The notes: generated by a model not told the origin, from the sequence alone. DNA of 64,000 nucleotides from Oscillospiraceae bacterium (GCA_015064505.1 SVSB01000004.1:1-64000); one strand, 5' to 3'. Shown: positions 24,331 to 33,898, numbered from the stretch's first letter. Numbers and translations are program-made.

Positions 24331-24915
24331 ATGGATGGACTGAATAAAAAAACGTTACCTCAACGGAAGAATCCGAGGCTTGCGGGATTTGATTACTCCT
24401 CGGGTGTATTCTTCGTAACGGTCTGTACCCAAGACAGAAAAGGATTGTTGTCTGACATTTCGGCAGTAGGGGAGGGGCTTGCTCCTCCCGAAGAAATATC
24501 CGTTCTGCTAAAACCCTGCGGTGTGATAGCCAAAGAACAACTTTTTGCTCTTGAAGATCGGTTTGACGGACTGAAAATAGTCGATTACGTAATAATGCCC
24601 GAACACATACACGCCATTATCGTTTTGCCGCATAAAACCCGAAGTATTCAGATGGCGGGAGGAGCAAGCCCCTCCCCTACCGTGGTAGATGATAGCAGAT
24701 CGCACATAAGGGAGCTTGACAGAGTGATCTGTGCGTTCAAATCGTTGACTTCACGCCTGTGTAAACAACAGCACGGAACAGAAAAGATATTCCAAAGATC
24801 GTATTACGAACACGTTATCCGTAATAATGACGATTATAGGCTTTGCCGGAATTACATCCTTGACAATCCCGAAAAGCGATTTCTTCAGGAATTACACCGG
24901 AATACCGACAAATAA
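24331..24915 (+). CDS. REP-associated tyrosine transposase (RAYT, Y1/HUH type)
   Basis: 194 residues. The HUH pair is in MPEHIHAIIVL (His at about 92 and 94). The catalytic Tyr is in QRSYYEHVIRN (158/159), followed by the usual DNP segment YILDNPEK. Family members act on REP-type palindromes. The gene holds, within its reading frame, an inverted pair of a REP-like sequence whose close copy lies at 33806. Start at 24331 was taken from the conserved N-terminus; no good ribosome site is present, and the longer track ORF overlaps the PHP gene. It is followed by a strong terminator. Confidence 0.85.
   Translation: MDGLNKKTLPQRKNPRLAGFDYSSGVFFVTVCTQDRKGLLSDISAVGEGLAPPEEISVLLKPCGVIAKEQLFALEDRFDGLKIVDYVIMPEHIHAIIVLPHKTRSIQMAGGASPSPTVVDDSRSHIRELDRVICAFKSLTSRLCKQQHGTEKIFQRSYYEHVIRNNDDYRLCRNYILDNPEKRFLQELHRNTDK
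24466..24490 (+). repeat. REP-like sequence inside the RAYT gene, arm 1
   Basis: A 25-base sequence beginning GTAGGGGAGGGGCTTGCTCC, encoding VGEGLAPP. It is an exact reverse complement of the segment at 24656-24680. Confidence 0.75.
24656..24680 (-). repeat. REP-like sequence inside the RAYT gene, arm 2
   Basis: Begins CGGGAGGAGCAAGCCCCTCC and ends CCTAC; it encodes AGGASPSPT. It differs by one base deletion from the intergenic copy at 33806-33829. Confidence 0.75.
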
Positions 24916-24956
24916 AAAATCTCCCCGTGAACCGATCGGTTCACGGGGAGATTTTT
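24914..24956. terminator. Bidirectional terminator between RAYT and the macroglobulin-like gene
   Basis: AAAATCTCCCCGTGAACC pairs with GGTTCACGGGGAGATTTT, with A- and T-runs on both sides, so it can stop both converging transcripts. Confidence 0.85.
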
Positions 24957-24963
24957 CGTTTGG

Positions 24964-27900
24964 TTATTTGAGGGTTATGGTACCTCTCTCGCTGACGGCG
25001 AAGGCGCCGCTGTCGGTATTCTGTGCAAACGCCGCTTCAACTACGTATTCGCCGGGGATGGCGGTACGGATATAGTAGGAGAAGGAACCCGTATAGGTGC
25101 GGCTCACAAGGCCCGAAATACCTTTGGAGTCGTTATAACAGCCGAGATACCCTTCCATGGTCTGGGCGGAATTAGAGAGCCACAGATAAGAATTTTTTGA
25201 GTGTGTGGAGTTTGAGCCGTGGCGGAGGAAGCGCGCGCCCGAGGGGATGGTATCTGTAATTCTGAACTGCACGTTATCCTTATCGCTTACAACCTTATAG
25301 GAAACGGTAACCAGATAGATACCGTTACCTGCGGGGACTACGGTCTTTTCTATATTCAGCTCGTCGCTTCTCATGTTCTCGCCCGCCGCCTCTTCGGCAC
25401 TGCCGATATAGCGCACGTATGCGGAAAGGTCCGTTGCCTCAAGCACCTCAAAGCTTTCAAATTCCGATTTCGTCAGCATAATACGGAAGAAGCTGCCTGC
25501 CTTGAGGGTCTGGGTCATCTTTTCGCCGCCCACGGTATATACGAGGGTGCTTTCCGTGCTTACGGGAGGAATATAGTTTGCAAGATAGAAAGCAATGGGC
25601 AGATCGTACAGCTCCACGCGGGAGGTGTGGGAGAGCAGGAAGTCAACTATCAGCCTTGCATCATCTCTTGCACATACGGATGCGGAAATAAGCGCCGTTG
25701 CGGAGAGGGCAAGCTTTTCCTCGGTATTCATATTCTTCGTGCCGAAATAACCGAGCGTGCCGTTATCGGTAACGGTGAAGAGCTTGGAGCGGATGTCGGA
25801 ATAGATCTCCCAAGCGGCACCGTGGTCGCCGATGACCGCAAAGGCGGCGGCAAGAACCAGCTTGCTTTCGTCGGAGAATTTCTCACAGCCCGAGGCGACT
25901 TGCTCAAGGTCGGTGAGTATCGGCTCGCCGCACGCGGCAAGTCCGAGCAGGGAATAAACCAGCTCCTCTTCGGTGCATTTGCCGTTTAAGTGGCGGTAGA
26001 AGGTGACGGAAAGCGTATCGAGCGTGGTTTTCGTTAACGCGTCCGTGCTGCAGGCGGCAATAAGGGCAGAAAGCTTAAGCTCGCCCGATGAGTAGGGAAG
26101 CAGGGAGAGAAGGCCGCTGTTCGTGTATCTTGAATTGAGCGCGGTCTTCTGCTTTGCACCGTCGCGGATAGTTCCCGTATAAGCGGAAAGAAGATTCTGC
26201 GCGGAAATCGATGCCGCAATGGCGTCGCTCCTGGTGCTTCCCGTATAGGAAAGTCTGTGGGCAAGATTTAAAAACTCGCGCTGTTCCTTGTTGACGAAGG
26301 AGAGGATCACGGGATATTTTGCAGGGGTGATGTCCTTGATTTCCTTTATCTCCAAGGGCTTTTCTATCTCTGCGAGGACGGCGGTCTTAACTACGGAGAA
26401 GGGATACTGTACCGCATCTCCCGCGCCGAGGGCGGTGCAGGTAATGCGGAGCACGTATTCTCCTGCCTCCAGCTTGCCAAAGGAGAAATAGCTGAACTCG
26501 CCCGCCTTTGCGCTTGCGGTGAGATCCTTTATAAGCTTGCCATTTTCGTCGTATACTGCGGCAACGGTGTTAAAGCTCTTGCTTACTGCCTTGCCGTAAA
26601 CGCGGGCACTGCAGGTCACGTCGTCGCCTTCAATATAGCTTTCAAGATACCCGGCGTTGATAAAGAAGGGCAGAGTTACGATAACGTCCGTTGAAGCGTT
26701 GCCCGCAAGGATGCTTCCGTTGGTGCCGCCAAGGGAATAAGCGGCGGCAGCGGTAAGGCGCCATTCTGTAATATTATCGGGGGCGGTGAAGGTGAAGCTT
26801 GCACTTCCGTTTTCGCTTACCGTCATCTCGTATACGGGATTATCGGCAAAATAACTGCGCACGCGCACGTTATCGGCTTCAGCTCCGCCGCCGGTTGCTG
26901 TGGGGGCTTCCGTCATTGCAGCGTCCTCGGCAACCTCGTTTTTGCTCATTCCCGAATACAGATAGTATCTTGTGGGATCGTATGCGTAGAACAGGGAGAA
27001 GGACCAATTTCTTTCAAGAGATGGGGTACGGACGCCGCCGTAAAGGGCGGAAAGAATATCAAGGGTCTGATCGCCCAGAGCAAAGCACGCCTCGTCCACC
27101 ACCGCAAGGGTCACTCTGGTGCCTACGGGAGCGGCTTTGCCGTTTTTGTCCGTGACCTTCACGGTAACGCTGACGGTATCTCCCGGCTTATATTCCGTTC
27201 CGTCGGGAACTATCTCCAGAGTGAGTCCGCTGTTTTTCACGTAGTCGTAAAGGGGACGGCAGGAGATGAGATTGACGGAATTCTCTTCCACTACCGTAAC
27301 GTTTACCGAAACGCCCGAAACGTATTCCTCTTTGTATGGCAATTCAAACTCGCGGTCGTTCGTAACGAAATGCTCGTAGGAATCGCGGCACAGCACCGTA
27401 ACCAGGTAGCTGCGCAGCGTGTCGGTCGTTTCGGGGTATTCGGTAACGGTGAGGCGCATCGTATCGCCAACGGAGTACGCCTCCTTGTCGCAGGTCAGGG
27501 TAAAGCCTTCCCATGCGGCGTCGTAATTATCCACGTTGCGGCTTGTGGCGTTAACGCGGAGTGTGTAGTCCTTATAGGTGACCGTGTAGTAATAGTAACC
27601 GTTAAATCCCGCCTCGTTCTCAATATGCTCAAGGCGCATAACGCCGTCGTTAAAGAGGCGTACCTCGGACTTTACCACGTCCTCGCGTCTGTCGTAGGTG
27701 AATCTTTCGTTAGTAACCTTATTGATGGGATCGTATTCAACGCCCATGCTGCGGCGCACGTAGGTGACCTTGGTAAGGGTCACTCTTGCATCTCCGTCCA
27801 TGGGCTTACCCACGGTGTTTTTGGGGAAAACGGTGTAATTCAGATCGGCTTCGGTCTTTATTGCGGAGGTGTCAACCTTGTTAAGGAGCACCTTGCCGTA

Positions 27901-30021
27901 GGAAACGCCGTTTTCGTAAGCGGTTTCTGCAGTAAAGTAGAATTTGCTGTGTATATAGGTTGCGCTGTTTGAGATATACAGGCTTGCGGTTTCATTTCCC
28001 ATAAGCTCAGCCGTTGCACTGACGTAGGTGGGATAGGTGGAGCTTACGTCGGGGCGGGGAAGCCTGTAGCTTACGGTTGCGGTGCCGTCCTTTGCGGTTG
28101 TAACCTCAAAATCCTTTCTGCTTCCCGGTACGTGTACGTACACGCGGAACTTAAGGCCCGATGCGGGAGTACCGTCAAAGAACGTGGCGTTAACGGTGAT
28201 ATTTGCGGTGTCGCCCGATTCGTAGAAAAGCTTATCGTAGGTGATATTTGCGGTGTAAACGGGCTTATCCTCTGCCGTTACGCGCACGAATTGAGAGGCG
28301 AGTATTTTTCCTTGCTCATCCGAAAACTGCAGGGTGATGCCGTAGCCGTAGAAGCCTTCAAGCACGTAGCTGCCCTCAAAATAACCGTCCTCGGCAACGG
28401 AAATGGGATATTTTGCGCCGCCGTAGTTGGTACGCAGCCAGATCTTCTCGGGCACCGTGCCGTCCGCAAGCATTATGATGCCGCTGAAGTTAACGGTGTC
28501 GTCACCGAAATAAACGGAGCGGTCGGTAAACACGTAGGAATATCTCTGCTCTGCCGCAATGCCGTCGAGTCCGCCGGGGAACAGAAGCAAAGTGGACTTT
28601 CCGCTTTTGATTTTGCAGATAGACGCCCTGCGGTCTTCGGGTACCTCAAAGCGGGCAACGCCGTCCTCTGCGGTCTTTGCCGTTTGCTTCGTATAGGATG
28701 CGGATGCGTTTTCCGTGGAGAAGTTCTGCTGTCTTGAGAAGAATTCCGCGGTTATTTCCGCGTTTTTGACGGGGGTCGCACCCTCGTGCGTCCAGATAAG
28801 AAGCTCCTTTTCCGTCTGCTCAAAGTAAGCGGAGATATCGCTTACCTGCAGAAGTATCTGGGTGGTTTCCTTTTCCGTTTTACCGCCAACCTTTATTTCA
28901 AGGGTAATATCCGCAAGATAATAACCTGCGTCAAGCTTCGGAAGGTATGCAAAATGATTTCTGCCCGTGGTATTTTTATGATATTCAAGCTCTCCTGTAT
29001 ATGCTTTGGATAGCCCTTGGCTTGGGTAGCGGTATGCCTCTCCCGTTGCGATAAGCTCCGCGCCCTTTTCGTTAAATTCCTTAACGGCGTTAAGCATCGC
29101 GTCTGCGTTTTTATAGGCGTATATGCTTGCGCTTAATTGCTTTATCTCCGCATTGTAATCTCTGTACGTGCCGAATGCAAAGGAGAACACTCCGCTCTCT
29201 CCCGTTCTTACGGTAATGGGGGCGGGAGAAAGATTGATATAATACTTTTTGTCCGCTATGCTTCCCGCCTTGTCTGCGGAGGTGCGGAAGCGGATTGAAA
29301 TATCGTTTTCAAGGGCTTCACCGTTTGCGGCGGGAAAGCCTTTTTTAACGGTTACGGTATATTCGGCGTTTTTGTCCAGATGCTTTTTGGGTATGACCGC
29401 AAGGCGCTTGCCGTTGGGGTAAAGCTCTGCGCTCCATTCAAAAGCGGGAGAAACGCTGATATAATCGGAAATATCCGTGCCGCTTTTTATCTGAGAGGTA
29501 AAGTCAAGCTCAATGCCGCTGTTAACGGGCACGTTGGTGGCAAGATCCGCGGGAATGGTGGAGGATACGGCGAATCTGCTCTCCGTCTGGAAGGCAAAGG
29601 AGATCTGCGCCTTTCCGTCGGTGCCGAGAGAAAGGCGGTAAACCGTTCCCGGATCAAGCTCATTTTCGGGAGTCGCTATATATTCCGTATCGGATACGCG
29701 GCTGATATTCAGGGATGCGGCGGGGGAAAGATAGAGATGCTCCTCCACCGTTTCCGTATTCGTCGGGGCGCTGAAGCGCAGAGTAAACTCCGTATTGGTG
29801 GGAATGGTTCTGCCAACGGAGCTTTTTGCCGTAACGGCAACGCTGCAGAGCTCCTCGGGAAGACCCATATTTGCCGCAGCGGTGCCAACCAAAGTGGATG
29901 GCAGCTCGTATCCGTTACCTATATCAATGGTAACGGGCACCTTTTTCGGTGCGCAGGCAAACATAAGAGGGGCTACTGTCGTAATAACGAGAATGAATGA
30001 TAAAAAACGCTTTAGCTTCAT
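24964..30021 (-). CDS. Alpha-2-macroglobulin-like lipoprotein
   Basis: 1685 residues. The signal peptide ends in a lipobox (MFAC, Cys about 23). Two Ig-like Big_5-type domains at about 60-255 (IPTNTEFTLRFSAPTN, VPVNSGIELDFTSQIK) are followed by macroglobulin-type beta domains. Landmarks include VYFGDDTVNFSGIIML and the alpha-2-macroglobulin core STDVIVTLPFFINAGYLESYIEGD near residue 1110. No thioester CxEQ motif is found where the helical toroid begins, so it belongs to the YfaS-like, non-thioester type. It probably lies on the outer face of the membrane; protease trapping or a surface structural role is inferred. GGAGG precedes the start. Confidence 0.85.
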   Translation of the reverse strand: MKLKRFLSFILVITTVAPLMFACAPKKVPVTIDIGNGYELPSTLVGTAAANMGLPEELCSVAVTAKSSVGRTIPTNTEFTLRFSAPTNTETVEEHLYLSPAASLNISRVSDTEYIATPENELDPGTVYRLSLGTDGKAQISFAFQTESRFAVSSTIPADLATNVPVNSGIELDFTSQIKSGTDISDYISVSPAFEWSAELYPNGKRLAVIPKKHLDKNAEYTVTVKKGFPAANGEALENDISIRFRTSADKAGSIADKKYYINLSPAPITVRTGESGVFSFAFGTYRDYNAEIKQLSASIYAYKNADAMLNAVKEFNEKGAELIATGEAYRYPSQGLSKAYTGELEYHKNTTGRNHFAYLPKLDAGYYLADITLEIKVGGKTEKETTQILLQVSDISAYFEQTEKELLIWTHEGATPVKNAEITAEFFSRQQNFSTENASASYTKQTAKTAEDGVARFEVPEDRRASICKIKSGKSTLLLFPGGLDGIAAEQRYSYVFTDRSVYFGDDTVNFSGIIMLADGTVPEKIWLRTNYGGAKYPISVAEDGYFEGSYVLEGFYGYGITLQFSDEQGKILASQFVRVTAEDKPVYTANITYDKLFYESGDTANITVNATFFDGTPASGLKFRVYVHVPGSRKDFEVTTAKDGTATVSYRLPRPDVSSTYPTYVSATAELMGNETASLYISNSATYIHSKFYFTAETAYENGVSYGKVLLNKVDTSAIKTEADLNYTVFPKNTVGKPMDGDARVTLTKVTYVRRSMGVEYDPINKVTNERFTYDRREDVVKSEVRLFNDGVMRLEHIENEAGFNGYYYYTVTYKDYTLRVNATSRNVDNYDAAWEGFTLTCDKEAYSVGDTMRLTVTEYPETTDTLRSYLVTVLCRDSYEHFVTNDREFELPYKEEYVSGVSVNVTVVEENSVNLISCRPLYDYVKNSGLTLEIVPDGTEYKPGDTVSVTVKVTDKNGKAAPVGTRVTLAVVDEACFALGDQTLDILSALYGGVRTPSLERNWSFSLFYAYDPTRYYLYSGMSKNEVAEDAAMTEAPTATGGGAEADNVRVRSYFADNPVYEMTVSENGSASFTFTAPDNITEWRLTAAAAYSLGGTNGSILAGNASTDVIVTLPFFINAGYLESYIEGDDVTCSARVYGKAVSKSFNTVAAVYDENGKLIKDLTASAKAGEFSYFSFGKLEAGEYVLRITCTALGAGDAVQYPFSVVKTAVLAEIEKPLEIKEIKDITPAKYPVILSFVNKEQREFLNLAHRLSYTGSTRSDAIAASISAQNLLSAYTGTIRDGAKQKTALNSRYTNSGLLSLLPYSSGELKLSALIAACSTDALTKTTLDTLSVTFYRHLNGKCTEEELVYSLLGLAACGEPILTDLEQVASGCEKFSDESKLVLAAAFAVIGDHGAAWEIYSDIRSKLFTVTDNGTLGYFGTKNMNTEEKLALSATALISASVCARDDARLIVDFLLSHTSRVELYDLPIAFYLANYIPPVSTESTLVYTVGGEKMTQTLKAGSFFRIMLTKSEFESFEVLEATDLSAYVRYIGSAEEAAGENMRSDELNIEKTVVPAGNGIYLVTVSYKVVSDKDNVQFRITDTIPSGARFLRHGSNSTHSKNSYLWLSNSAQTMEGYLGCYNDSKGISGLVSRTYTGSFSYYIRTAIPGEYVVEAAFAQNTDSGAFAVSERGTITLK

Positions 30022-30132
30022 AAATTGCCTCCTGAGTGTTGGTTACGTCCTTTAGACGACGGGAGAGGGAAAATGTTCCGCTCTTTGAATAAAATCCACA
30101 GTTTTACCAAAAATTGCACTCTTGATTTGTGC

Positions 30133-30172
30133 AATAAAAACAAGGGCGCGAGGCTCATATTCAGCCTCGCGC
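30133..30172 (-). terminator. Terminator overlapping the end of the S26-peptidase gene
   Basis: On the minus strand GCGCGAGGCT and AGCCTCGCGC enclose a seven-base loop and are followed by CCTTGTTTTTATT. The upstream arm includes the last codons of the peptidase. It ends the minus-strand transcript from ProS/RodA/PqqD. Confidence 0.75.
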
Positions 30173-30625
30173 GAACTTCGTTTCGTATTTGTAGCTTTTT
30201 GATACTCTGCGCAGAACGAAAAGCGCACAGCGGCGCAAAAAGAGGGAAGCGCACCACAGCCTGCAGTACAGCTTATAACCTCCGTGCTTTTCAAGCTCCA
30301 CGCACTTATCGTCGCGGAAGATGCTCTGCACGTATCCAAGCACCGCATCGTTTTTTATAGCTTCCTTGGTTATCTGGTTATCGCCGCACATCACAAGCGT
30401 CTCGCCATCCGTTTTCAGCAGACGGTGGGCAATAATTTCGTGGGCGTTGGTATAAACCAGGATATCGTATTTCTTCGGCGCTCTCGTAAGGGCCTTTATG
30501 CACATTCTATCCCGTGAATTGCGGATAAGGGGGAGCATGCTGGTGCCCTTGCCCTGCACTACGGCAAAGCCGTGCTTGCTGAGGGCGTCCTTTAAGGACA
30601 TCAGCTCCGTTACGGGCTCACTCAT
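30161..30625 (-). CDS. S24/S26 (SipW-like) signal-peptidase family protein
   Basis: 154 residues. The serine nucleophile lies in GKGTSMLPLI (Ser about 29). The second catalytic position is EIIAHRLL (His about 67), as in the Ser/His SipW type rather than the Ser/Lys bacterial type. MCGDNQ supports the fold. The usual N-terminal membrane anchor is absent, but a hydrophobic/basic segment near the C-terminus (LWCASLFLRRCALFVLRR) could attach it. The start overlaps the PqqD gene by eight bases, so the two are likely translated together. In related genomes such pairs accompany peptide maturation, but no precursor is visible here. Confidence 0.75.
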   Translation of the reverse strand: MSEPVTELMSLKDALSKHGFAVVQGKGTSMLPLIRNSRDRMCIKALTRAPKKYDILVYTNAHEIIAHRLLKTDGETLVMCGDNQITKEAIKNDAVLGYVQSIFRDDKCVELEKHGGYKLYCRLWCASLFLRRCALFVLRRVSKSYKYETKFARG

Positions 30626-30884
30626 CTAAAAGACCTGCGCCTCTGATGGACTCAACGAATGCGGAGATGTCTTTTTTGGCCGTTTCCCCGTCGGTATCGT
30701 AGCTTTCAAGCATTGCCGCAACCATAGCTTCCTCGGTGGTGTCGCTTTCAAGAAGCTTCCAAAGAAATGCTCCCGTTGGGTTAAGCCTGATCATGCCGCG
30801 GAATTTCGTTGCCGCCTCGCCAACTGCGATAACCACGTTCTCTCCCGCAACCTCGCGCAAAATAAATCCGTTTTTGATCTTCAT
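30618..30884 (-). CDS. PqqD-family RiPP recognition element protein
   Basis: 88 residues with the PqqD layout: an N-terminal beta region (FILREVAGENVVIAVGEAATKFRGMIRLNPTGAFLWKLL) followed by three helices ending in IRGAGLLDE. The LNPTGAFLWKLL segment is diagnostic. These domains bind the leader of ribosomal peptides. It overlaps the S26 peptidase gene and has AAGGAGAA before its start. No radical-SAM enzyme or precursor peptide lies in the neighbourhood, so its partner peptide is unknown. Confidence 0.82.
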   Translation of the reverse strand: MKIKNGFILREVAGENVVIAVGEAATKFRGMIRLNPTGAFLWKLLESDTTEEAMVAAMLESYDTDGETAKKDISAFVESIRGAGLLDE

Positions 30885-30899
30885 ATCCGTTCTCCTTGG

Positions 30900-32027
30900 C
30901 TATACGTCCTCACGCTCAAAATGGTATTTTTTGGCGTGTGTACAAATGCTTTGTATAATTCCCACCATAAGATACAGCGAAAGCACGGAGGATCCGCCGT
31001 AGCTTAAAAAGGGAAGAGTAATGCCCACAACGGGCAGCATGGCAAGCGCCATACCGATATTTTCCGTAACCTGCGCAAGCAGCAAAGCTCCGCAACCCAC
31101 GGCAATGTAAGCGCCGCAATCCTTGCGCGCCCTGATGGCAACCACGAAGATGCGAATTATCAGCACGGCAAAAAGCACGACCACCGTGGCGCAACCCACG
31201 AATCCGAGCTTTTCTCCGATCATGGCAAAAACGAAGTCGTTGTTTGCCATCGGCACGTCCTCGTAATATCCGCCGCCGTTAAGACCCGTGCCGAATATAC
31301 CTCCTGCGGTGATGGCACGGCGCGACATAAGCGCCTGCATACCGAAATCGGTGGGGTCAAGCTCGGGATTGAATCCAACGAGAATACGCATTCGCTGATA
31401 TTCGCCGAGATGGGGCCAGATGTAAGGGAATGCGATAACCGCGGCAGTGCCGCCGATTATGTAGTACCAAAGGCTGAGACCCGCCGCGTACATCATTGCA
31501 AGAGCAATAACGAAATAAACGAGGGCGGTACCCAGATCGTCCTGCAGAAAAACGAGTCCCGCAAGAATGCCCACGTGCGCCGCAAGGCGCAAAACGGAAA
31601 GGGGGTGGTTTATCTTTGCGCGCAGCAGCTCCAGATGCTTTGCAAAGGTCAGTATCAAAAACAGCTTTACAAACTCGGAGGGCTGGATGGTCAGCGGAAT
31701 GCCGGGGATCTGTATCCAGCTTTTTCCGCCGAACTTGCCCGTGGAGCCGATAACGAGGGTTAGGAGCAAGGCGGCGGCTCCGCCGATAAACAGCGGAAGC
31801 GCCAGCTTATCGCAAATGTCCTGATAGTCAAGAGTTGCTATCATCAGTGCAAGGAAAACGCCAAGCACCGTTGCAAAGGACTGCACCAGCACGCGGCTCG
31901 TGCCGTATACCTCGCGTGCTCCCCAGTGGGTGAGAATTCCGATAAAGGAAAGGGCAAGCACGCAGAACATTATAACGAAATCAAGATTACGGAGCCGCCC
32001 GCGTATGGAATTAAGAAACGACTTCAT
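30900..32027 (-). CDS. rodA: RodA/FtsW/SpoVE (SEDS) peptidoglycan glycosyltransferase
   Basis: 375 residues, about ten transmembrane segments. SEDS hallmarks include GKSWIQIPGIPLTIQPSEFVKLFLIL, LVFLQDDLGTALV with the catalytic Asp, and ITLPFLSYGGSSVLSLY. The length and the RodA-like ending (no long C-terminal tail) favour RodA over FtsW. It polymerises lipid II during cell elongation, working with a class B PBP that is not in the window. GGAGGCTCTGCCC precedes the start. The gene shares a transcript with ProS upstream by orientation and short spacing. Confidence 0.88.
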   Translation of the reverse strand: MKSFLNSIRGRLRNLDFVIMFCVLALSFIGILTHWGAREVYGTSRVLVQSFATVLGVFLALMIATLDYQDICDKLALPLFIGGAAALLLTLVIGSTGKFGGKSWIQIPGIPLTIQPSEFVKLFLILTFAKHLELLRAKINHPLSVLRLAAHVGILAGLVFLQDDLGTALVYFVIALAMMYAAGLSLWYYIIGGTAAVIAFPYIWPHLGEYQRMRILVGFNPELDPTDFGMQALMSRRAITAGGIFGTGLNGGGYYEDVPMANNDFVFAMIGEKLGFVGCATVVVLFAVLIIRIFVVAIRARKDCGAYIAVGCGALLLAQVTENIGMALAMLPVVGITLPFLSYGGSSVLSLYLMVGIIQSICTHAKKYHFEREDV

Positions 32028-32050
32028 GGGCAGAGCCTCCGTTTTTCAGA

Positions 32051-33493
32051 TCAATATGCGTTGCCCCAGTAAACGAGGGTGTCTGCGTCCTCGCCGCAGC
32101 AAACGCACTTGTTGCCGTTCGCCTCAACGCCGAAGGGGATGCAGCGGGAGCTTACGCCCGTCAGCTCCTTAACCTTCTTTTCGCATTCGGGAGAGCCGCA
32201 CCACATAGCGCGGATAAATCCGTCGCCGTTCTTTGCAAGTACTTCCTTGATCTCGTCGGTGGTTTTGCAGTCGTAGGTGCGCTTCTCGCGGTTTTCAAGA
32301 GCCTTCTTGAAGAGTCCGTCGCGTACCTCGGTGAGCTTTGCCTTAACGGCTTCTCCGATGTTCTCAAGGGGCAGAACGGTCTTTTCGCCGTTGTGGCGGG
32401 TTGCAACTACGCAGCAGCCGTTCTCTATATCACGGGGGCCGATCTCAATGCGAACGGGCACGCCCTTCATCTCGTATTCCGCAAACTTCCAGCCTGCGCT
32501 GTTATCGCTTGCGTCAAGCTTTGCGCGGATGCCCGCAGCCTTGAGCTGCTCGGTAAGGGCGGTTGCCGCCTCGATAACGCCCTCCTTGTGCTGTGCAACG
32601 GGAATTACGATTGCCTGCGTGGGAGCAATGGCGGGGGGAAGAACGAGTCCGTTGTTATCGCCGTGGGTCATAATTACCGCGCCGATAAGACGGGTGGTAA
32701 CGCCCCAGGAGGTCTGATGAGGATAGCACTTCTTGTTCTCTCTGTCGGTGAACTGAATGTCGAACGCCTTCGCAAATCCGTCACCGAAATAGTGGGAGGT
32801 TCCTGCCTGAAGGGCCTTACCGTCGTGCATCAGCGCTTCGATGGCGTAAGTGGAAACCGCGCCCGCAAACTTATCGCTTTCGGTCTTCTTGCCCTTAACT
32901 ACGGGAATTGCAAGAGCATGCTCGCAGAAGTCGGCGTATACGTCAAGCATACGCTCGGTCTCCATGATTGCCTCCTCTGCGGTCTCGTGGATGGTGTGGC
33001 CCTCCTGCCACAGAAATTCTCTGGAGCGGAGGAAGGGACGGGTGGTCTTCTCCCAACGAACAACGCTTACCCACTGGTTATAGAGCTTGGGCAGGTCGCG
33101 ATAGGAGTGAATGATATTTGAATAATGCTCGCAGAATAGCGTTTCGGAGGTGGGGCGCACGCAAAGACGCTCCTCCAGCTTCTCACTTCCGCCGTAGGTT
33201 ACCCAGGCAACCTCGGGAGCAAAGCCCTCAACGTGGTCCTTCTCCTTGTTAAGAAGGCTCTCGGTGATGAACATGGGCATGCACACGTTCTCGTGTCCCA
33301 GCTCCTTGAAGCGGGTGTCAAGTATCTTCTGGATATTCTCCCAGATAGCGTAGCCGTAAGGGCGGATTACCATACAGCCCTTAACGCTGGTGTACTCGAT
33401 AAGCTCTGCTTTTTTTACGATATCGGTGAACCATTTTGCAAAATCCTCGTCCATGGAGGTGATCTGTTCTACCTTTTTCTTGTTGTCTGCCAT
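32051..33493 (-). CDS. proS: Proline--tRNA ligase, archaeal/eukaryal type (ProS type 3)
   Basis: 480 residues. Class II synthetase motif 2 appears in [19 protein letters not shown]. Anticodon and C-terminal zinc-like domains follow; the end is rich in paired Cys ([10 protein letters not shown] and [18 protein letters not shown]). The short form without the bacterial editing insertion is the type found in archaea, eukaryotes and some Clostridia. The start at 33493 (ADNKKKVEQ) was chosen because the 104-codon extension in the track runs through an intergenic repeat. The leader is short and shows no T-box. Confidence 0.93.
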   Translation of the reverse strand: MADNKKKVEQITSMDEDFAKWFTDIVKKAELIEYTSVKGCMVIRPYGYAIWENIQKILDTRFKELGHENVCMPMFITESLLNKEKDHVEGFAPEVAWVTYGGSEKLEERLCVRPTSETLFCEHYSNIIHSYRDLPKLYNQWVSVVRWEKTTRPFLRSREFLWQEGHTIHETAEEAIMETERMLDVYADFCEHALAIPVVKGKKTESDKFAGAVSTYAIEALMHDGKALQAGTSHYFGDGFAKAFDIQFTDRENKKCYPHQTSWGVTTRLIGAVIMTHGDNNGLVLPPAIAPTQAIVIPVAQHKEGVIEAATALTEQLKAAGIRAKLDASDNSAGWKFAEYEMKGVPVRIEIGPRDIENGCCVVATRHNGEKTVLPLENIGEAVKAKLTEVRDGLFKKALENREKRTYDCKTTDEIKEVLAKNGDGFIRAMWCGSPECEKKVKELTGVSSRCIPFGVEANGNKCVCCGEDADTLVYWGNAY

Positions 33494-33608
33494 AATAACC
33501 TCTCGCAAATGGAATATAGTTTTAGTTAATAGAAGTATTTTATCATACCCCTGCGCGGATGTCAATACGGATAAGCCATAACCGTAGCCCCCATAGGGGT
33601 GTTTTTGT

Positions 33609-33645
33609 GCAAAAAACAAGGCAGAACCGTGCAGGATCTGCCTTG
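33609..33645 (-). terminator. Terminator ending the minus-strand accessory genes
   Basis: On the minus strand CAAGGCAGA and TCTGCCTTG form a 9-bp stem followed by TTTTTTG. It lies between the accessory island and ProS. Confidence 0.7.
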
Positions 33646-33805
33646 TTGTGATGGTGCGCGCATTGCCAAAGGCATCGCTAACCGTTCCCTGTCTTGTGAA
33701 AATAATGTGAAGAAAAGGCGGGGGAACGCAGTTCGCCCCTACGGGGAACCGCAGAAACCGTAGGGGACGGCTCCTAGACGTCCCGCAAATACGGCGAAGA
33801 AACAT

Positions 33806-33829
33806 CGGGAGGAGCAGCCCCTCCCCTAC
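33806..33829. repeat. Intergenic REP-like palindrome related to the RAYT-internal sequence
   Basis: CGGGAGGAGCAGCCCCTCCC followed by CTAC; nearly identical to the RAYT-internal arms. It lies in a patch of short GC-rich palindromes (33730-33900) with no gene. Confidence 0.65.
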
Positions 33830-33854
33830 AAAGGAGGAACTGCGGGCGCAAGTA

Positions 33855-33898
33855 CAGGGGACGGTTCTGTGTCTTATTCGCCCAGGACAGAGAACCGT
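33855..33898. repeat. Palindromic repeat, GGGGACGGTTCTGTGTC family, copy A
   Basis: CAGGGGACGGTTCTGTGTCT, a short spacer, then CAGAGAACCGT. The same sequence with a fuller right arm recurs at 35527-35586, and a degenerate form at about 37892. This and the previous repeat fill most of 33646-33906, where no gene is seen. Confidence 0.65.

Noticed and set aside
33494-33805. N-terminal extension of ProS suggested by the ORF track
   Set aside because: The extension crosses intergenic repeats and lacks a ribosome site; the ATG at 33493 gives a normal ProS length.
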